In this document: in pieces, positions 17,005 to 23,434 of the stretch
Layout: each line of letters starts with the position of its first letter
How positions within the stretch are numbered: the first letter of the stretch is position 1
Source of the DNA: JAYZVT01 sp050248375
Lineage (GTDB): Bacteria; Pseudomonadota; Alphaproteobacteria; Rhizobiales; Methyloligellaceae
DNA: 23,434 nt
Assembly (NCBI GenBank): GCA_050248375.1
Contig: JBFWSL010000023.1
Location: forward strand, 1-23,434
Direction: 5' to 3'
Translations under genes and position numbers: made by a program
Notes under the pieces: model-generated
Seen by the model: the letters and a program-made list of their open reading frames with translations, nothing else
Told to the model about the DNA's origin: nothing
Databases searched by the model: none

Positions 17005-17556
17005 ATGCCCCGCCTTTTCTCCGGCATCGAGATTCCCCGGCCCATCGGCGACCGCCTCGCCATGCTCAAGGCGCCGTTGCCCGGCGCGCGCTGGGTGGAT
17101 CCCGATAACTATCACGTCACCCTGCGCTTCATCGGCGACGTGGACGACATCGCCGCGCGCGAGTTCGCGGCCAATCTCGACCGCGTCCGCGCCGCGCCCT
17201 TCGACCTGACGCTCGACGGGCTGGGCTCGTTCGGGCGCGGCAAGCCCCATTCCATCTGGGCCCGCGTGGCGCCCTGCGCGGCTCTCGACGCGCTGCAACG
17301 CGCCCATGAGCGCGCGGCCCGTTCAGCCGAGCTGCCGCCGGAGTCCCGCCAGTTTCATGCCCATGTGACCGTCGCCCGCCTGCGCAACACCCGGCCCGAG
17401 GCGGTGGCCCGCTATCTGGAGCAGCGCGGCGCCTTCTACTCCGGACCGTTCCGCGTCTCGCGCTTCGTGCTGTTCTCTTCCCGCGCCTCCACCGGCGGCG
17501 GGCCCTATGTAGTGGAAGAGGACTATCCCTTCGAACTGGCGGGAAGTCCCGCCTAG
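17005..17556 (+). CDS. thpR: ThpR, RNA 2',3'-cyclic phosphodiesterase (2H superfamily)
   Basis: This enzyme opens 2',3'-cyclic phosphate ends of RNA and can ligate tRNA halves in vitro. The 183-residue protein has the two HXTX motifs of the 2H fold: HVTL (37-40) within YHVTLRFIGDV and HVTV (120-123) within FHAHVTVARL. The N terminus MPRLFSGIEIP and the tail with FVLFSSR are typical. The start is fixed by AAGGAGG at 16989-16995, nine bases before the ATG. Its TAG stop (17554-17556) lies exactly at the left edge of the inverted repeat element that follows, and the gene converges on the phosphatase gene. Confidence 0.93.
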   Translation: MPRLFSGIEIPRPIGDRLAMLKAPLPGARWVDPDNYHVTLRFIGDVDDIAAREFAANLDRVRAAPFDLTLDGLGSFGRGKPHSIWARVAPCAALDALQRAHERAARSAELPPESRQFHAHVTVARLRNTRPEAVARYLEQRGAFYSGPFRVSRFVLFSSRASTGGGPYVVEEDYPFELAGSPA

Positions 17557-17666
17557 CGCATCATCCGGCCAGGTGGAATCGCTTGGCCGGTAAGATCATG
17601 CGCCAGATCAATAGCTTGAGCATGATCTTATCGGAAAAGCGGTATCCACTTTTCCGGATCATGCTC
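17557..17666. repeat. inverted pair of a Rhizobiales-type intergenic repeat
   Basis: The right copy (17618-17666) begins GAGCATGATCTTATCGG and ends CCGGATCATGCTC, and is itself an imperfect hairpin. The left copy (about 17557-17603) is a diverged version in opposite orientation (CGCATCATCCGGCC ... GGTAAGATCATGCGC), separated by 14 bases. The motif is widespread between genes in Rhizobiales. The element fills the gap between the convergent thpR and phosphatase genes and touches both stop codons. It may act as a bidirectional terminator. Confidence 0.8.
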
Positions 17667-18136
17667 TAGCGAAGCTTGCCCAGATGCGCGAGCAGCCCCC
17701 GGCTCGCCTCCTCGATCATGTCGAGCACCGCCTCGAAACCGCCGGCGTCGCCATAATAGGGGTCCGGCACCTCGCGCGGGCCGGACCGCGGCGCGAACTC
17801 CATGAACAGCCGCACCTTCTCCCGCGAACCCGCGGGCGCCATGGCGCGCAGATGGGAGAGGTTGGACTCGTCCATGGCGAGAATCAGGTCGAAGCTCTCG
17901 AAATCCTCCTCGACCACCTGCCGCGCCTTCTGGCCCGTGATGTCGATGCCCCGCGCCCGCGCCGCCTTGCGGGCGCGCGCGTCAGGCGGGTTGCCCGCGT
18001 GCCATGCGCCGCAGCCGGCGGAGTCCACATGCACGTCCAGGCTGCCCGCCGCGGCCACATGGCGGAACACGCCCTCGGCCATCGGCGAGCGGCAGATGTT
18101 CCCGAGGCACACGAAAAGGACGCGATGCTGTGTCAT
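17666..18136 (-). CDS. Low-molecular-weight protein tyrosine phosphatase
   Basis: A 156-residue cytoplasmic phosphatase of the LMW-PTP family. The P-loop CLGNICRS (10-17) gives nucleophile Cys10 and Arg16, and the general acid Asp125 lies in DPYYGD (125-130). DSAGCGAWHAGNPPD and ILAMDESNLSHL are also family motifs. In bacteria such enzymes dephosphorylate tyrosine kinases of polysaccharide export or other phosphoproteins, and a few act as arsenate reductases; the cysteine pattern and DPYYGD favour phosphatase. No tyrosine kinase or polysaccharide gene is nearby. Its TAG stop overlaps the last base of the repeat on its right-hand side. It is divergent from phhB. Confidence 0.94.
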   Translation of the reverse strand: MTQHRVLFVCLGNICRSPMAEGVFRHVAAAGSLDVHVDSAGCGAWHAGNPPDARARKAARARGIDITGQKARQVVEEDFESFDLILAMDESNLSHLRAMAPAGSREKVRLFMEFAPRSGPREVPDPYYGDAGGFEAVLDMIEEASRGLLAHLGKLR

Positions 18137-18201
18137 GAATCCTTGCTACGTTGAACATGGCGGCGTTTCGCGCGAGTTTTCTCACGTGGCCGGCCGCCAC
18201 G

Positions 18202-18237
18202 GCAAGCGGCAAGCCAAGCGCAAGCGGCAAGCCAAGC
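18202..18237 (+). repeat. tandem duplication of 18 bases before phhB
   Basis: GCAAGCGGCAAGCCAAGC occurs twice head to tail (18202-18219 and 18220-18237), immediately before the phhB ribosome binding site AAGGGAGG (18238-18245). Each unit has internal GCAAGC/GCCAAGC similarity. It lies in the leader between divergent genes. Confidence 0.85.
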
Positions 18238-18250
18238 AAGGGAGGCGACC

Positions 18251-18547
18251 ATGTCCGGCAAGCTGACCGGTGAAGAGCGCAAGGCCGCGCTCGCCGGCGT
18301 CGAGGGCTGGAGCGAATGCGACGGCCGCGACGCCATCGCGAAGACATTCAAGTTCGAGGATTTCGCCGCCGCCTTCGACTGGATGGCGCGGGTGGCCACC
18401 GAGGCGGAGAAAATGAATCACCATCCCGAATGGTTCAATGTCTGGAACCGGGTGGAGGTGACCCTGTCCACCCATGACGCGGGCGGCCTCACCGCGCGCG
18501 ACATCGAGCTCGCGCGCCGCATGAATGCCCTTGCGGGAGAGAAGTAG
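18251..18547 (+). CDS. phhB: Pterin-4a-carbinolamine dehydratase
   Basis: This enzyme dehydrates 4a-hydroxytetrahydrobiopterin during pterin recycling and can support phenylalanine hydroxylase. The 98-residue protein is full length for the family. The active-site motif EKMNHHPEW (53-61; His57, His58, Pro59) is followed by the conserved VEVTLSTHDAGGLTARDIELA with His75. The start ATG at 18251 has AAGGGAGG five bases before it. No phenylalanine hydroxylase or pterin gene lies next to it, so the partner is elsewhere or the protein serves another pterin/molybdopterin function. The stop lies six bases from the convergent DUF2865 stop. Confidence 0.94.
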   Translation: MSGKLTGEERKAALAGVEGWSECDGRDAIAKTFKFEDFAAAFDWMARVATEAEKMNHHPEWFNVWNRVEVTLSTHDAGGLTARDIELARRMNALAGEK

Positions 18548-18553
18548 TCCTGC

Positions 18554-19435
18554 TCAGAAGCCGGCCAGCCAGCCGAAGATGCCGTTCCTGCGGAAGGCGG
18601 GATGCGGCGCTTCGGCCCGCCGCAGCACCGGCTGAGGCGACACCGTCGCCGACCATTCGGACAGGGGTTCCGCGTCGGACATGGCGGTTCCGGCATCGGC
18701 CAGTTGCGGCTGCGCGTCCACGCCGAGCGCGCGCTGGGCGTAGATTTCCTTCGCCTCCGCCGTCCACGGATCCGGCCGGCACTTGCAGCCGGCGACGTAT
18801 TCCTGCCGGTAGCGGAAGGCGTTGGGCAGGTCCGCGTAGCGTTCGCCCCTGGCGGTCGTCGCCTGCTCCACCTCCCCGTCCGGATTGGGATGCACGAACA
18901 GCTTCACGTCCGCCTGGCAGCTCGACTTGCAGATCTGCTCGTCGGCGGCGAAGCGGCTGCGCACCGTGGAGTAGCTGATCGGGAAGTAATAGCCGTCGCA
19001 GGTGCGCACGCACAGCGTCCGGAAGGTGTGGAACTGCTTCGGCTCGCCGGCACCGTCGGAGCCCGGCGCCGGATATCCGGGCTGATAATAGGGCGACACC
19101 TGGTAGCCCGGCGACGACGGCGCCCCGCCAAAAAGACCGGAGAAGAATCCGCCCCGCTGCGGCACGGGCGTCGGCGCCACCGGAGCCACATAGGACGGAG
19201 CGGGCACGTTGCGCGGCCGGCCCTGGGCGGAAAGCGCGCGCGCGCGCGCGTGCAGTTCGCGGCATTCCGGAACCGAGTCCGCGTATTGCGGAAGATTGCA
19301 GCCATAGCGCGCGATTTGCGCGTTCACCTCCGCGAGCGGCGAGGCCGATCCCGCGGGCGTGACGCCGATGGCGGAAAGCGCGGCGAGCGCGCCGAGCCCG
19401 GAAAGGGCGGCAAGTCGGGGCGAAAACCTGGGCAT
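18554..19435 (-). CDS. DUF2865 exported protein, function unknown
   Basis: A 293-residue protein with an N-terminal signal peptide (MPRFSPRLAALSGLGALAAL, cleavage near residue 31). It has a short Cys-containing segment (YGCNLPQYADSVPECREL), a Pro/Gly/Tyr-rich linker (about 73-130), and then the DUF2865 core. That core contains LCVRTCDGYYFPISYSTV, FAADEQICKSSC and VKLFVHPNPDGEVEQ, with YADLPNAFRYRQEYV and GCKCRPDPW completing it. Several paired cysteines suggest disulfides in the periplasm. The family is found mainly in Rhizobiales and has no assigned role. The C-terminal 60 residues are variable and end FGWLAGF. It contains a run of alternating GC (19234-19250) inside the coding sequence. It is divergent from the DUF1232 gene. 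Confidence 0.88.
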   Translation of the reverse strand: MPRFSPRLAALSGLGALAALSAIGVTPAGSASPLAEVNAQIARYGCNLPQYADSVPECRELHARARALSAQGRPRNVPAPSYVAPVAPTPVPQRGGFFSGLFGGAPSSPGYQVSPYYQPGYPAPGSDGAGEPKQFHTFRTLCVRTCDGYYFPISYSTVRSRFAADEQICKSSCQADVKLFVHPNPDGEVEQATTARGERYADLPNAFRYRQEYVAGCKCRPDPWTAEAKEIYAQRALGVDAQPQLADAGTAMSDAEPLSEWSATVSPQPVLRRAEAPHPAFRRNGIFGWLAGF

Positions 19436-19509
19436 ACGCGGTACTTGAAGTCCCGGTTACGGCTGTCGGACGGTGCCGGGCCGGGCGAATCACTATCCCG
19501 GCGGGGCGC

Positions 19510-19538
19510 TTGTGGGACCCCACACTGCCGCCTATCTG
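19510..19538 (+). promoter_or_regulatory. candidate promoter of the DUF1232 gene
   Basis: TTGTGG (19510-19515), a 17-base spacer and TATCTG (19533-19538) form a sigma70-like pair 40-70 bases before the gene. The -35 box is the same hexamer as in the candidate acnA promoter. Confidence 0.35.
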
Positions 19539-19577
19539 TTAAGGAGCTTCTAAATTGCGCACCGGATGAGGACAGCA

Positions 19578-19952
19578 ATGGTTCTGGATCGCAACGGCAA
19601 CGCCGGCACCCAAGACGCGCGCGAGCGCCAGGTGAAGGCCGAGTTCTGGGAAAAGTTCCGCCGGGTGGCGGGGCGCATTCCCTTCTCGGGCGACCTGGTG
19701 GCGGCGTATTACTGCGCCATGGATCCCGCCACGCCCCTGCGCGTGCGCGGCATGCTGCTGGCCGCGCTCGCCTATTTCATCCTGCCGGTGGACGCGATTC
19801 CCGACGCCATCCTTGGTCTCGGCTTCACCGACGACGCGGCGGTCATCGCCACCGTCATCGCCATGGTGCGCGACAACATCACGCCCGTGCACCGCGCCGC
19901 GGCCGCCCGCGCGCTGCGCCAGGAGCCGGACGTGGCCGCGCGGCCGAAGTGA
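19578..19952 (+). CDS. DUF1232 (YkvA-like) membrane protein
   Basis: A 124-residue protein of the DUF1232/YkvA family. After a charged N-terminal helix (QDARERQVKAEFWEKFRRVAG) comes the conserved core LLAALAYFILPVDAIPDAILGLGFTDDAAVI, a hairpin of two hydrophobic helices with the LPxDxIPD signature, and a short C-terminal tail. The function is unknown; members are small inner-membrane proteins. The ATG at 19578 is preferred because GAGG lies six bases before it. An ATG at 19566 would add four residues but has no well-placed ribosome site. Its TGA is directly joined to the stop of the convergent oxidoreductase gene, forming TGATCA. Confidence 0.88.
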   Translation: MVLDRNGNAGTQDARERQVKAEFWEKFRRVAGRIPFSGDLVAAYYCAMDPATPLRVRGMLLAALAYFILPVDAIPDAILGLGFTDDAAVIATVIAMVRDNITPVHRAAAARALRQEPDVAARPK

Positions 19953-20936
19953 TCACTTCATCTGCGGGGCGATGACCACCTTGCCCTTCGCCTCGCGCCG
20001 GTCGATGGCTTCCAGCGCCTCGCGGGTCTGCGACAGCGGATAAACCTTGTGGACGTGCGGCTTGAGCTTGCCCCCGGCCACCCAGTCCACCACCTGCGCG
20101 ATGTTGGCACTGTTCTTCTCCGGGTTGCGCCGTACGAACTCGCCCCAGAACACGCCCATGAGCGAAGCGCCCTTCAGCAGCGCCAGGTTGAGCGGCATCT
20201 TCGGAATTTCTCCCGCCGCGAAGCCGACCACGAGATAGCGGCCCTCCCAGGCGGTGGAACGGAAGGCGGGCTCCGCGAAAGGACCGCCAACGCAGTCATA
20301 GACCACGTCGGCGCCGGCGCCGTCGGTGAGGTCGCGCAGCCGCTGCTTCAGATCTTCCTCCGTGTAGTTGATGGTCTCGTGCGCACCGTGCGCCCGGCAC
20401 AGGGCAAGCTTGTCTTGCGATGACGCGCAGGCGATCACCCTCGCTCCCATCAGCGCCGCGATCTCCACCGCCGCCAGTCCCGCCCCGCCCGACGCGCCCA
20501 GCACCGCCACCGTGTCGCCCGCCCGCACCCGGGCGCGGTCCGAAAGGCCATGCATGGCGGTGCCGTAGGTGATGGTCAGCCCCGCCGCCACCTCGAACGG
20601 CACCCCGTCCGGTATGGGCGTCAGGCTTGAAGCGGCCGCGACCGTTTTCTCCCGCGCGCCGTTCCAGCGCACATTGGCCAGCACCCGGTCGCCCGGCTTC
20701 ACCCCGGTCGCTGCCGGGCCCGTGGCCTCCACCACGCCGGCCACTTCCGCCGCCGGCGAGAACGGCATCGGCGGCTTGAACTGGTACTTGTTGCGGATCA
20801 TCAGCGTGTCGAAGAAGTTCAGCGCCGCCGCCTCCACCCGCAGCAGCACCTCGCCCTCTCCCGCCTCCGGCTCGTCGATATCCTCGATGGCGATCACCTC
20901 GGGGCCGCCGAACCGCCTGCACATCGCTGCCTTCAT
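19953..20936 (-). CDS. NADPH:quinone oxidoreductase / zinc-independent MDR alcohol dehydrogenase-like
   Basis: A 327-residue medium-chain dehydrogenase/reductase of the quinone oxidoreductase (zeta-crystallin) branch. It begins MKAAMCRRFGGPEVIAIEDI and has the catalytic-domain segment ALNFFDTLMIRNKY, where zinc ligands are absent. PFSPAAEVAGVVEATG follows, then the nucleotide-binding loop GASGGAG (147-153) in VAVLGASGGAGLAAVEIA, and the GADVVYDCVGG motif. Such enzymes reduce quinones or alpha,beta-unsaturated carbonyls with NADPH; the true substrate is unknown. It stands alone on the minus strand, with no gap to the convergent DUF1232 gene and 106 bases from the divergent RNA methyltransferase gene. 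Confidence 0.93.
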   Translation of the reverse strand: MKAAMCRRFGGPEVIAIEDIDEPEAGEGEVLLRVEAAALNFFDTLMIRNKYQFKPPMPFSPAAEVAGVVEATGPAATGVKPGDRVLANVRWNGAREKTVAAASSLTPIPDGVPFEVAAGLTITYGTAMHGLSDRARVRAGDTVAVLGASGGAGLAAVEIAALMGARVIACASSQDKLALCRAHGAHETINYTEEDLKQRLRDLTDGAGADVVYDCVGGPFAEPAFRSTAWEGRYLVVGFAAGEIPKMPLNLALLKGASLMGVFWGEFVRRNPEKNSANIAQVVDWVAGGKLKPHVHKVYPLSQTREALEAIDRREAKGKVVIAPQMK

Positions 20937-21042
20937 CGCCTGTTTCCTTCGCTGACCGTACAGTCCGCTGCATAGCCCAGCCGCCCGGGATTTGCACGCC
21001 TCCCGCTTTGCGGCTAATCACGTGCGCTGAAAGGGGGTTCGC

Positions 21043-21603
21043 ATGGCTGCGGTACAGGACAGCGTCGTCGCGCCACGGCGCGGTTATTTCGGCATCGGCC
21101 TGGAAAACATCTCCAAGCCCATGAACGCGGGCAACCTGCTGCGTTCCGCGCACGCCTTCGGCGCCAGCTTCTTCTTCACCATCGGCGCGCGCTTCGAGCC
21201 CCGCAGCGCCCCCGCCGACACCTCCCGCGCGCCCGCCCATCTCCCCGTCTACGCCTGGGAGGGCCTGGACGACATGGTTCTGCCCGAGGGCTGCAGCCTC
21301 GTGGGCGTCGAGCTGCTCGAGGAGGCAGTGCCGCTGCCGAGCTTCCATCATCCCACCCGCGCCGCCTATGTGCTCGGACCCGAACGCGGCTCGCTGTCGC
21401 CCGCCCTGCTTGAAAGATGCGACCATGTCGTCAAGATACCGTCCGCTTTCTGCATCAATGTCGCCACCGCCGGCGCCATCGTCATGTACGACCGCATACG
21501 CGTGCTGGGCCGTTTTCCCGACCGGCCCGTGAGCGTCAACGCGGTCCCGCTGCCGCGGACCGGTCATGTGCATGGCAAGCCGAAGCGGCGGCGCAAGCAG
21601 TGA
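21043..21603 (+). CDS. TrmH/SpoU family RNA methyltransferase
   Basis: A 186-residue SPOUT methyltransferase that should transfer a methyl group from S-adenosylmethionine to ribose 2'-OH of RNA. Motif 1 is MNAGNLLRSAHAFGA (27-41; Asn31 and Arg34), motif 2 LGPERGSLS (111-119), and motif 3 VKIPSAFCINVATAGAIVMYDR (130-151), which forms the knot and the cofactor site. There is no L30e-like N-terminal domain, so it is a single-domain member like TrmL. Its C terminus is basic (HGKPKRRRKQ), suited to RNA contact. Whether the target is tRNA or rRNA cannot be told. GGGGG precedes the ATG. The ialB-like gene follows after 58 bases. Confidence 0.9.
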   Translation: MAAVQDSVVAPRRGYFGIGLENISKPMNAGNLLRSAHAFGASFFFTIGARFEPRSAPADTSRAPAHLPVYAWEGLDDMVLPEGCSLVGVELLEEAVPLPSFHHPTRAAYVLGPERGSLSPALLERCDHVVKIPSAFCINVATAGAIVMYDRIRVLGRFPDRPVSVNAVPLPRTGHVHGKPKRRRKQ

Positions 21604-21661
21604 GATCGATTTCGCGGCGCCGGGTCGCCGCGTTTGCTGGCCAAACGGAAAGGGAGGCGTT

Positions 21662-22201
21662 ATGATTTTTCCCGATCGCAAAGAGGGGCGGGGGCCAATG
21701 CGAAGCGTCATGTTTGCTTGCGTCGCCTGCGGGGTCGTGGCGGCGACGCCCGCTTATTCGCAGGCGGCGAAATTCGTCGAGCGGTTCGGCGACTGGATGG
21801 CCTATGCGTCGGACGCCGGCGGCAAGAAGATCTGCTTCGCCGTCTCCGAGCCGAAGGACATGAAGCCCAAGGGCGTCAAGCGCGGGCCGGTATACTTCTA
21901 CATTTCCGAGTGGCCCGCGGAGAAGGTCTCCGGCGAGATCAGCGTCAAGATGGGCTATCCTCTGAAGGAGGGCAACGACGTCGAGGTCAAGATCGGCGGC
22001 GACACCTTCAAGCTCTTCGTCAAGGACGAGGGCGCCTATGTGGAATCCGCCGACACGGAAAAGAAGCTGGTCGAGGCCATGAAGAAGGGCAGCACGATGG
22101 TTATCCAGGGCCGCTCCACCCGCGGCACCCTGACCACCGACGAATACTCCCTCTCCGGCGCGACGGCGGCCCTGGATCGCTCCCAGACCGAATGCAAATA
22201 G
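21662..22201 (+). CDS. Invasion associated locus B (IalB) family exported protein
   Basis: The 179-residue protein has an N-terminal signal peptide (hydrophobic 15-30, cleavage near AYSQA, residue 35). The IalB domain follows: FVERFGDWMAYASDAGGKKICFAVSEP, YFYISEWPAEKVSGEISVKMGYPLKEG, FVKDEGAYVES and a final TLTTDEYSLSGATAALDRSQTEC. IalB was first described in Bartonella erythrocyte invasion, but homologues occur widely in non-pathogenic alphaproteobacteria as periplasmic proteins of unknown function, so virulence should not be inferred. GGGAGG lies a few bases before the ATG at 21662. A later ATG (21698) would still leave a signal peptide. rlmN follows after 75 bases, a gene order common in Rhizobiales. 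Confidence 0.9.
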   Translation: MIFPDRKEGRGPMRSVMFACVACGVVAATPAYSQAAKFVERFGDWMAYASDAGGKKICFAVSEPKDMKPKGVKRGPVYFYISEWPAEKVSGEISVKMGYPLKEGNDVEVKIGGDTFKLFVKDEGAYVESADTEKKLVEAMKKGSTMVIQGRSTRGTLTTDEYSLSGATAALDRSQTECK

Positions 22202-22276
22202 CCCGGATTTCCCGAACCTGATCCTGCCCGCGCGCGGCCATTCGCATTTGCCCGCGATTCCTGCTATCTGCGGGGC

Positions 22277-23434
22277 ATGAACGAGACCCAGCTCACGCGC
22301 GCACCCGCCCTCGCGGCGGTATCGCGGCCGCCCGCCGGCGCTGCGGACGCCGGACCGCGCCCGTCGCTGGTCGGCCTCGGCCGCGACGCGCTGGCCGAAA
22401 AGCTGGCCGCAATCGGCGTGCCCGGGAAACAGTTGCGCATGCGCGCCAGCCAGCTCTGGAACTGGCTCTATGTGCGCGGGGCCACGGGCTTCGCCGAGAT
22501 GACCAGCATCTCCGCCGACCTGCGCGCGCGGCTGGAGGAAAATTTCTCGATCGACCGCCCCGGCATCGCCGCCGAGCAGGTCTCCTCCGACGGCACCCGC
22601 AAGTGGCTGCTGCGGCTCGCCCCGGACGGGCGCGGCGGTCCGCCGCTGGAGGTGGAGACGGTCTATATCCCCGAGGCCGGCCGCGGCACGCTCTGCATCT
22701 CCAGCCAGGTCGGCTGCACGCTCAATTGCAGCTTCTGCCATACCGGCACCCAGCGCATGGTGCGCAATCTCACCGCCGGCGAGATCGCCGGACAGATCCT
22801 GCTGGCGCGCGACCGCATCGGCGAATGGCCGGGAGCGGCGCCCCACGACCCGCGCGGCCTCCCCTCCACCGAGCGCAAGATCACCAACATCGTGCTCATG
22901 GGCATGGGCGAACCGCTCTACAACTTCGACAATGTGCGCGACGCCATGGAGATCGCCTCCGACGGCGAGGGCCTGTCCGTCTCCCGGCGTCGCATCACCC
23001 TGTCCACCTCCGGCATCGTCCCCGAGATTCCCCGCTGGGGCGACGAGGCCGGCACCATGCTGGCCATCTCGCTGCACGCGGTTCGCGACGATCTGCGCGA
23101 CGAACTGGTGCCCATCAACCGCAAATGGCCCATTCGCCAGTTGCTGGAGGCCTGCCGCAACTATCCCGGCCTCTCCAACGCGCGCCGCATCACCTTCGAA
23201 TATGTGATGCTGAAGGGCGTCAACGACTCCATCGCCGAGGCGAAGGAGCTGGTTCGCCTGCTCAAGCACATCCCGGCCAAGATCAACCTCATCCCCTTCA
23301 ATCCCTGGCCCGGCGCGCCTTACGAGTGCTCCGATTGGGAGCGGATCGAGAAGTTCGCGGAGGTGGTGAACCGCGCCGGCTATGCCAGCCCGGTGCGCAC
23401 CCCGCGCGGACGCGACATCATGGCCGCCTGCGGC
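22277..23434 (+). CDS. rlmN: RlmN, dual-specificity 23S rRNA/tRNA adenine-C2 methyltransferase (3' end cut by window)
   Basis: A radical SAM enzyme that methylates C2 of A2503 in 23S rRNA and A37 of some tRNAs. The 386 visible codons run open to the window edge. The iron-sulfur cysteines Cys147, Cys151 and Cys154 (GCTLNCSFC) are present, as is the preceding conserved Cys140 (TLCISSQVGC). The cysteine that carries the methyl group, Cys385, is in DIMAACG at the last bases of the window. Other motifs are VLMGMGEPLYNFDNV, SLHAVRDDLRDELVPINRKW and INLIPFNPWPG. The first 35 or so residues are a variable Ala/Pro-rich extension; the ATG at 22277 has GCGGGG just before it. The missing part should be short, a few tens of codons. 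Confidence 0.96.
   Translation, partial: MNETQLTRAPALAAVSRPPAGAADAGPRPSLVGLGRDALAEKLAAIGVPGKQLRMRASQLWNWLYVRGATGFAEMTSISADLRARLEENFSIDRPGIAAEQVSSDGTRKWLLRLAPDGRGGPPLEVETVYIPEAGRGTLCISSQVGCTLNCSFCHTGTQRMVRNLTAGEIAGQILLARDRIGEWPGAAPHDPRGLPSTERKITNIVLMGMGEPLYNFDNVRDAMEIASDGEGLSVSRRRITLSTSGIVPEIPRWGDEAGTMLAISLHAVRDDLRDELVPINRKWPIRQLLEACRNYPGLSNARRITFEYVMLKGVNDSIAEAKELVRLLKHIPAKINLIPFNPWPGAPYECSDWERIEKFAEVVNRAGYASPVRTPRGRDIMAACG

Noticed and set aside
21662..22201. IalB as evidence for a pathogen
   Set aside because: The family is widespread in free-living and symbiotic alphaproteobacteria, and no other virulence gene is in the window.
21536..23269. A long minus-strand frame opposite ialB and rlmN
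   Set aside because: No recognisable domain, and it lies opposite two well-supported genes with conserved motifs and ribosome sites.

Overview
This is a GC-rich chromosomal window that looks like an alphaproteobacterium of the order Hyphomicrobiales (Rhizobiales). The reasons are the gene content (DUF2794, DUF2865, IalB-family protein, DUF1223 beside aconitase, a ccmABCDG block beside acnA, ialB followed by rlmN) and an intergenic repeat of the GAGCATGATC...GATCATGCTC type that I associate with this group. The species cannot be named from the sequence alone. No tRNA, rRNA, CRISPR array, insertion sequence, prophage or plasmid gene was seen, and nothing in base composition suggests recent transfer.

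Layout. Bases 1-2785 (+): the last codons of an upstream gene, then ftsY (signal recognition particle receptor), yciB (membrane septation protein) and a MarR regulator; the first three are joined by ATGA overlaps. Bases 2798-3211 (-): a small unknown gene with a CtrA-like half-site upstream, followed by a cluster of three REP-like palindromes. Bases 3534-6464 (-): the cytochrome c maturation operon ccmA-ccmB-ccmC-ccmD-ccmG. Divergently from it, bases 6702-11068 (+): aconitase acnA, a DUF1223 exported protein and a DUF2794 protein. Bases 11085-15984 (-): a GNAT acetyltransferase, a BAX-inhibitor-1 family membrane protein and an ABC exporter pair (YbbP-like permease and YbbA-like ATPase). Divergent from the ABC pair are a GDSL arylesterase/TesA and thpR (+). 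Bases 17557-18547: an inverted-repeat element, a low-molecular-weight tyrosine phosphatase (-) and pterin-4a-carbinolamine dehydratase (+). Bases 18554-23434: a DUF2865 exported protein (-), a DUF1232 membrane protein (+), a quinone oxidoreductase (-), a SPOUT RNA methyltransferase (+), an IalB-family protein (+) and rlmN (+, cut by the window end).

How the genes fit together. Two blocks are functional units: the Ccm proteins (haem export, haem handling and apocytochrome thiol reduction), and the ABC ATPase/permease pair next to a divergent periplasmic esterase, the same linkage as ybbA-ybbP/tesA in Escherichia coli. The rest is housekeeping: protein targeting, the TCA cycle, and RNA and pterin metabolism.

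I found no undescribed multigene system. The most interesting items are small. Two convergent genes appear to take their TAG stop codons from the two ends of one intergenic repeat. FtsY carries a second membrane-helix-like motif at its extreme N terminus. CcmD has an unusually long basic tail. Several hairpins, candidate promoters and non-ATG starts also set the gene boundaries.
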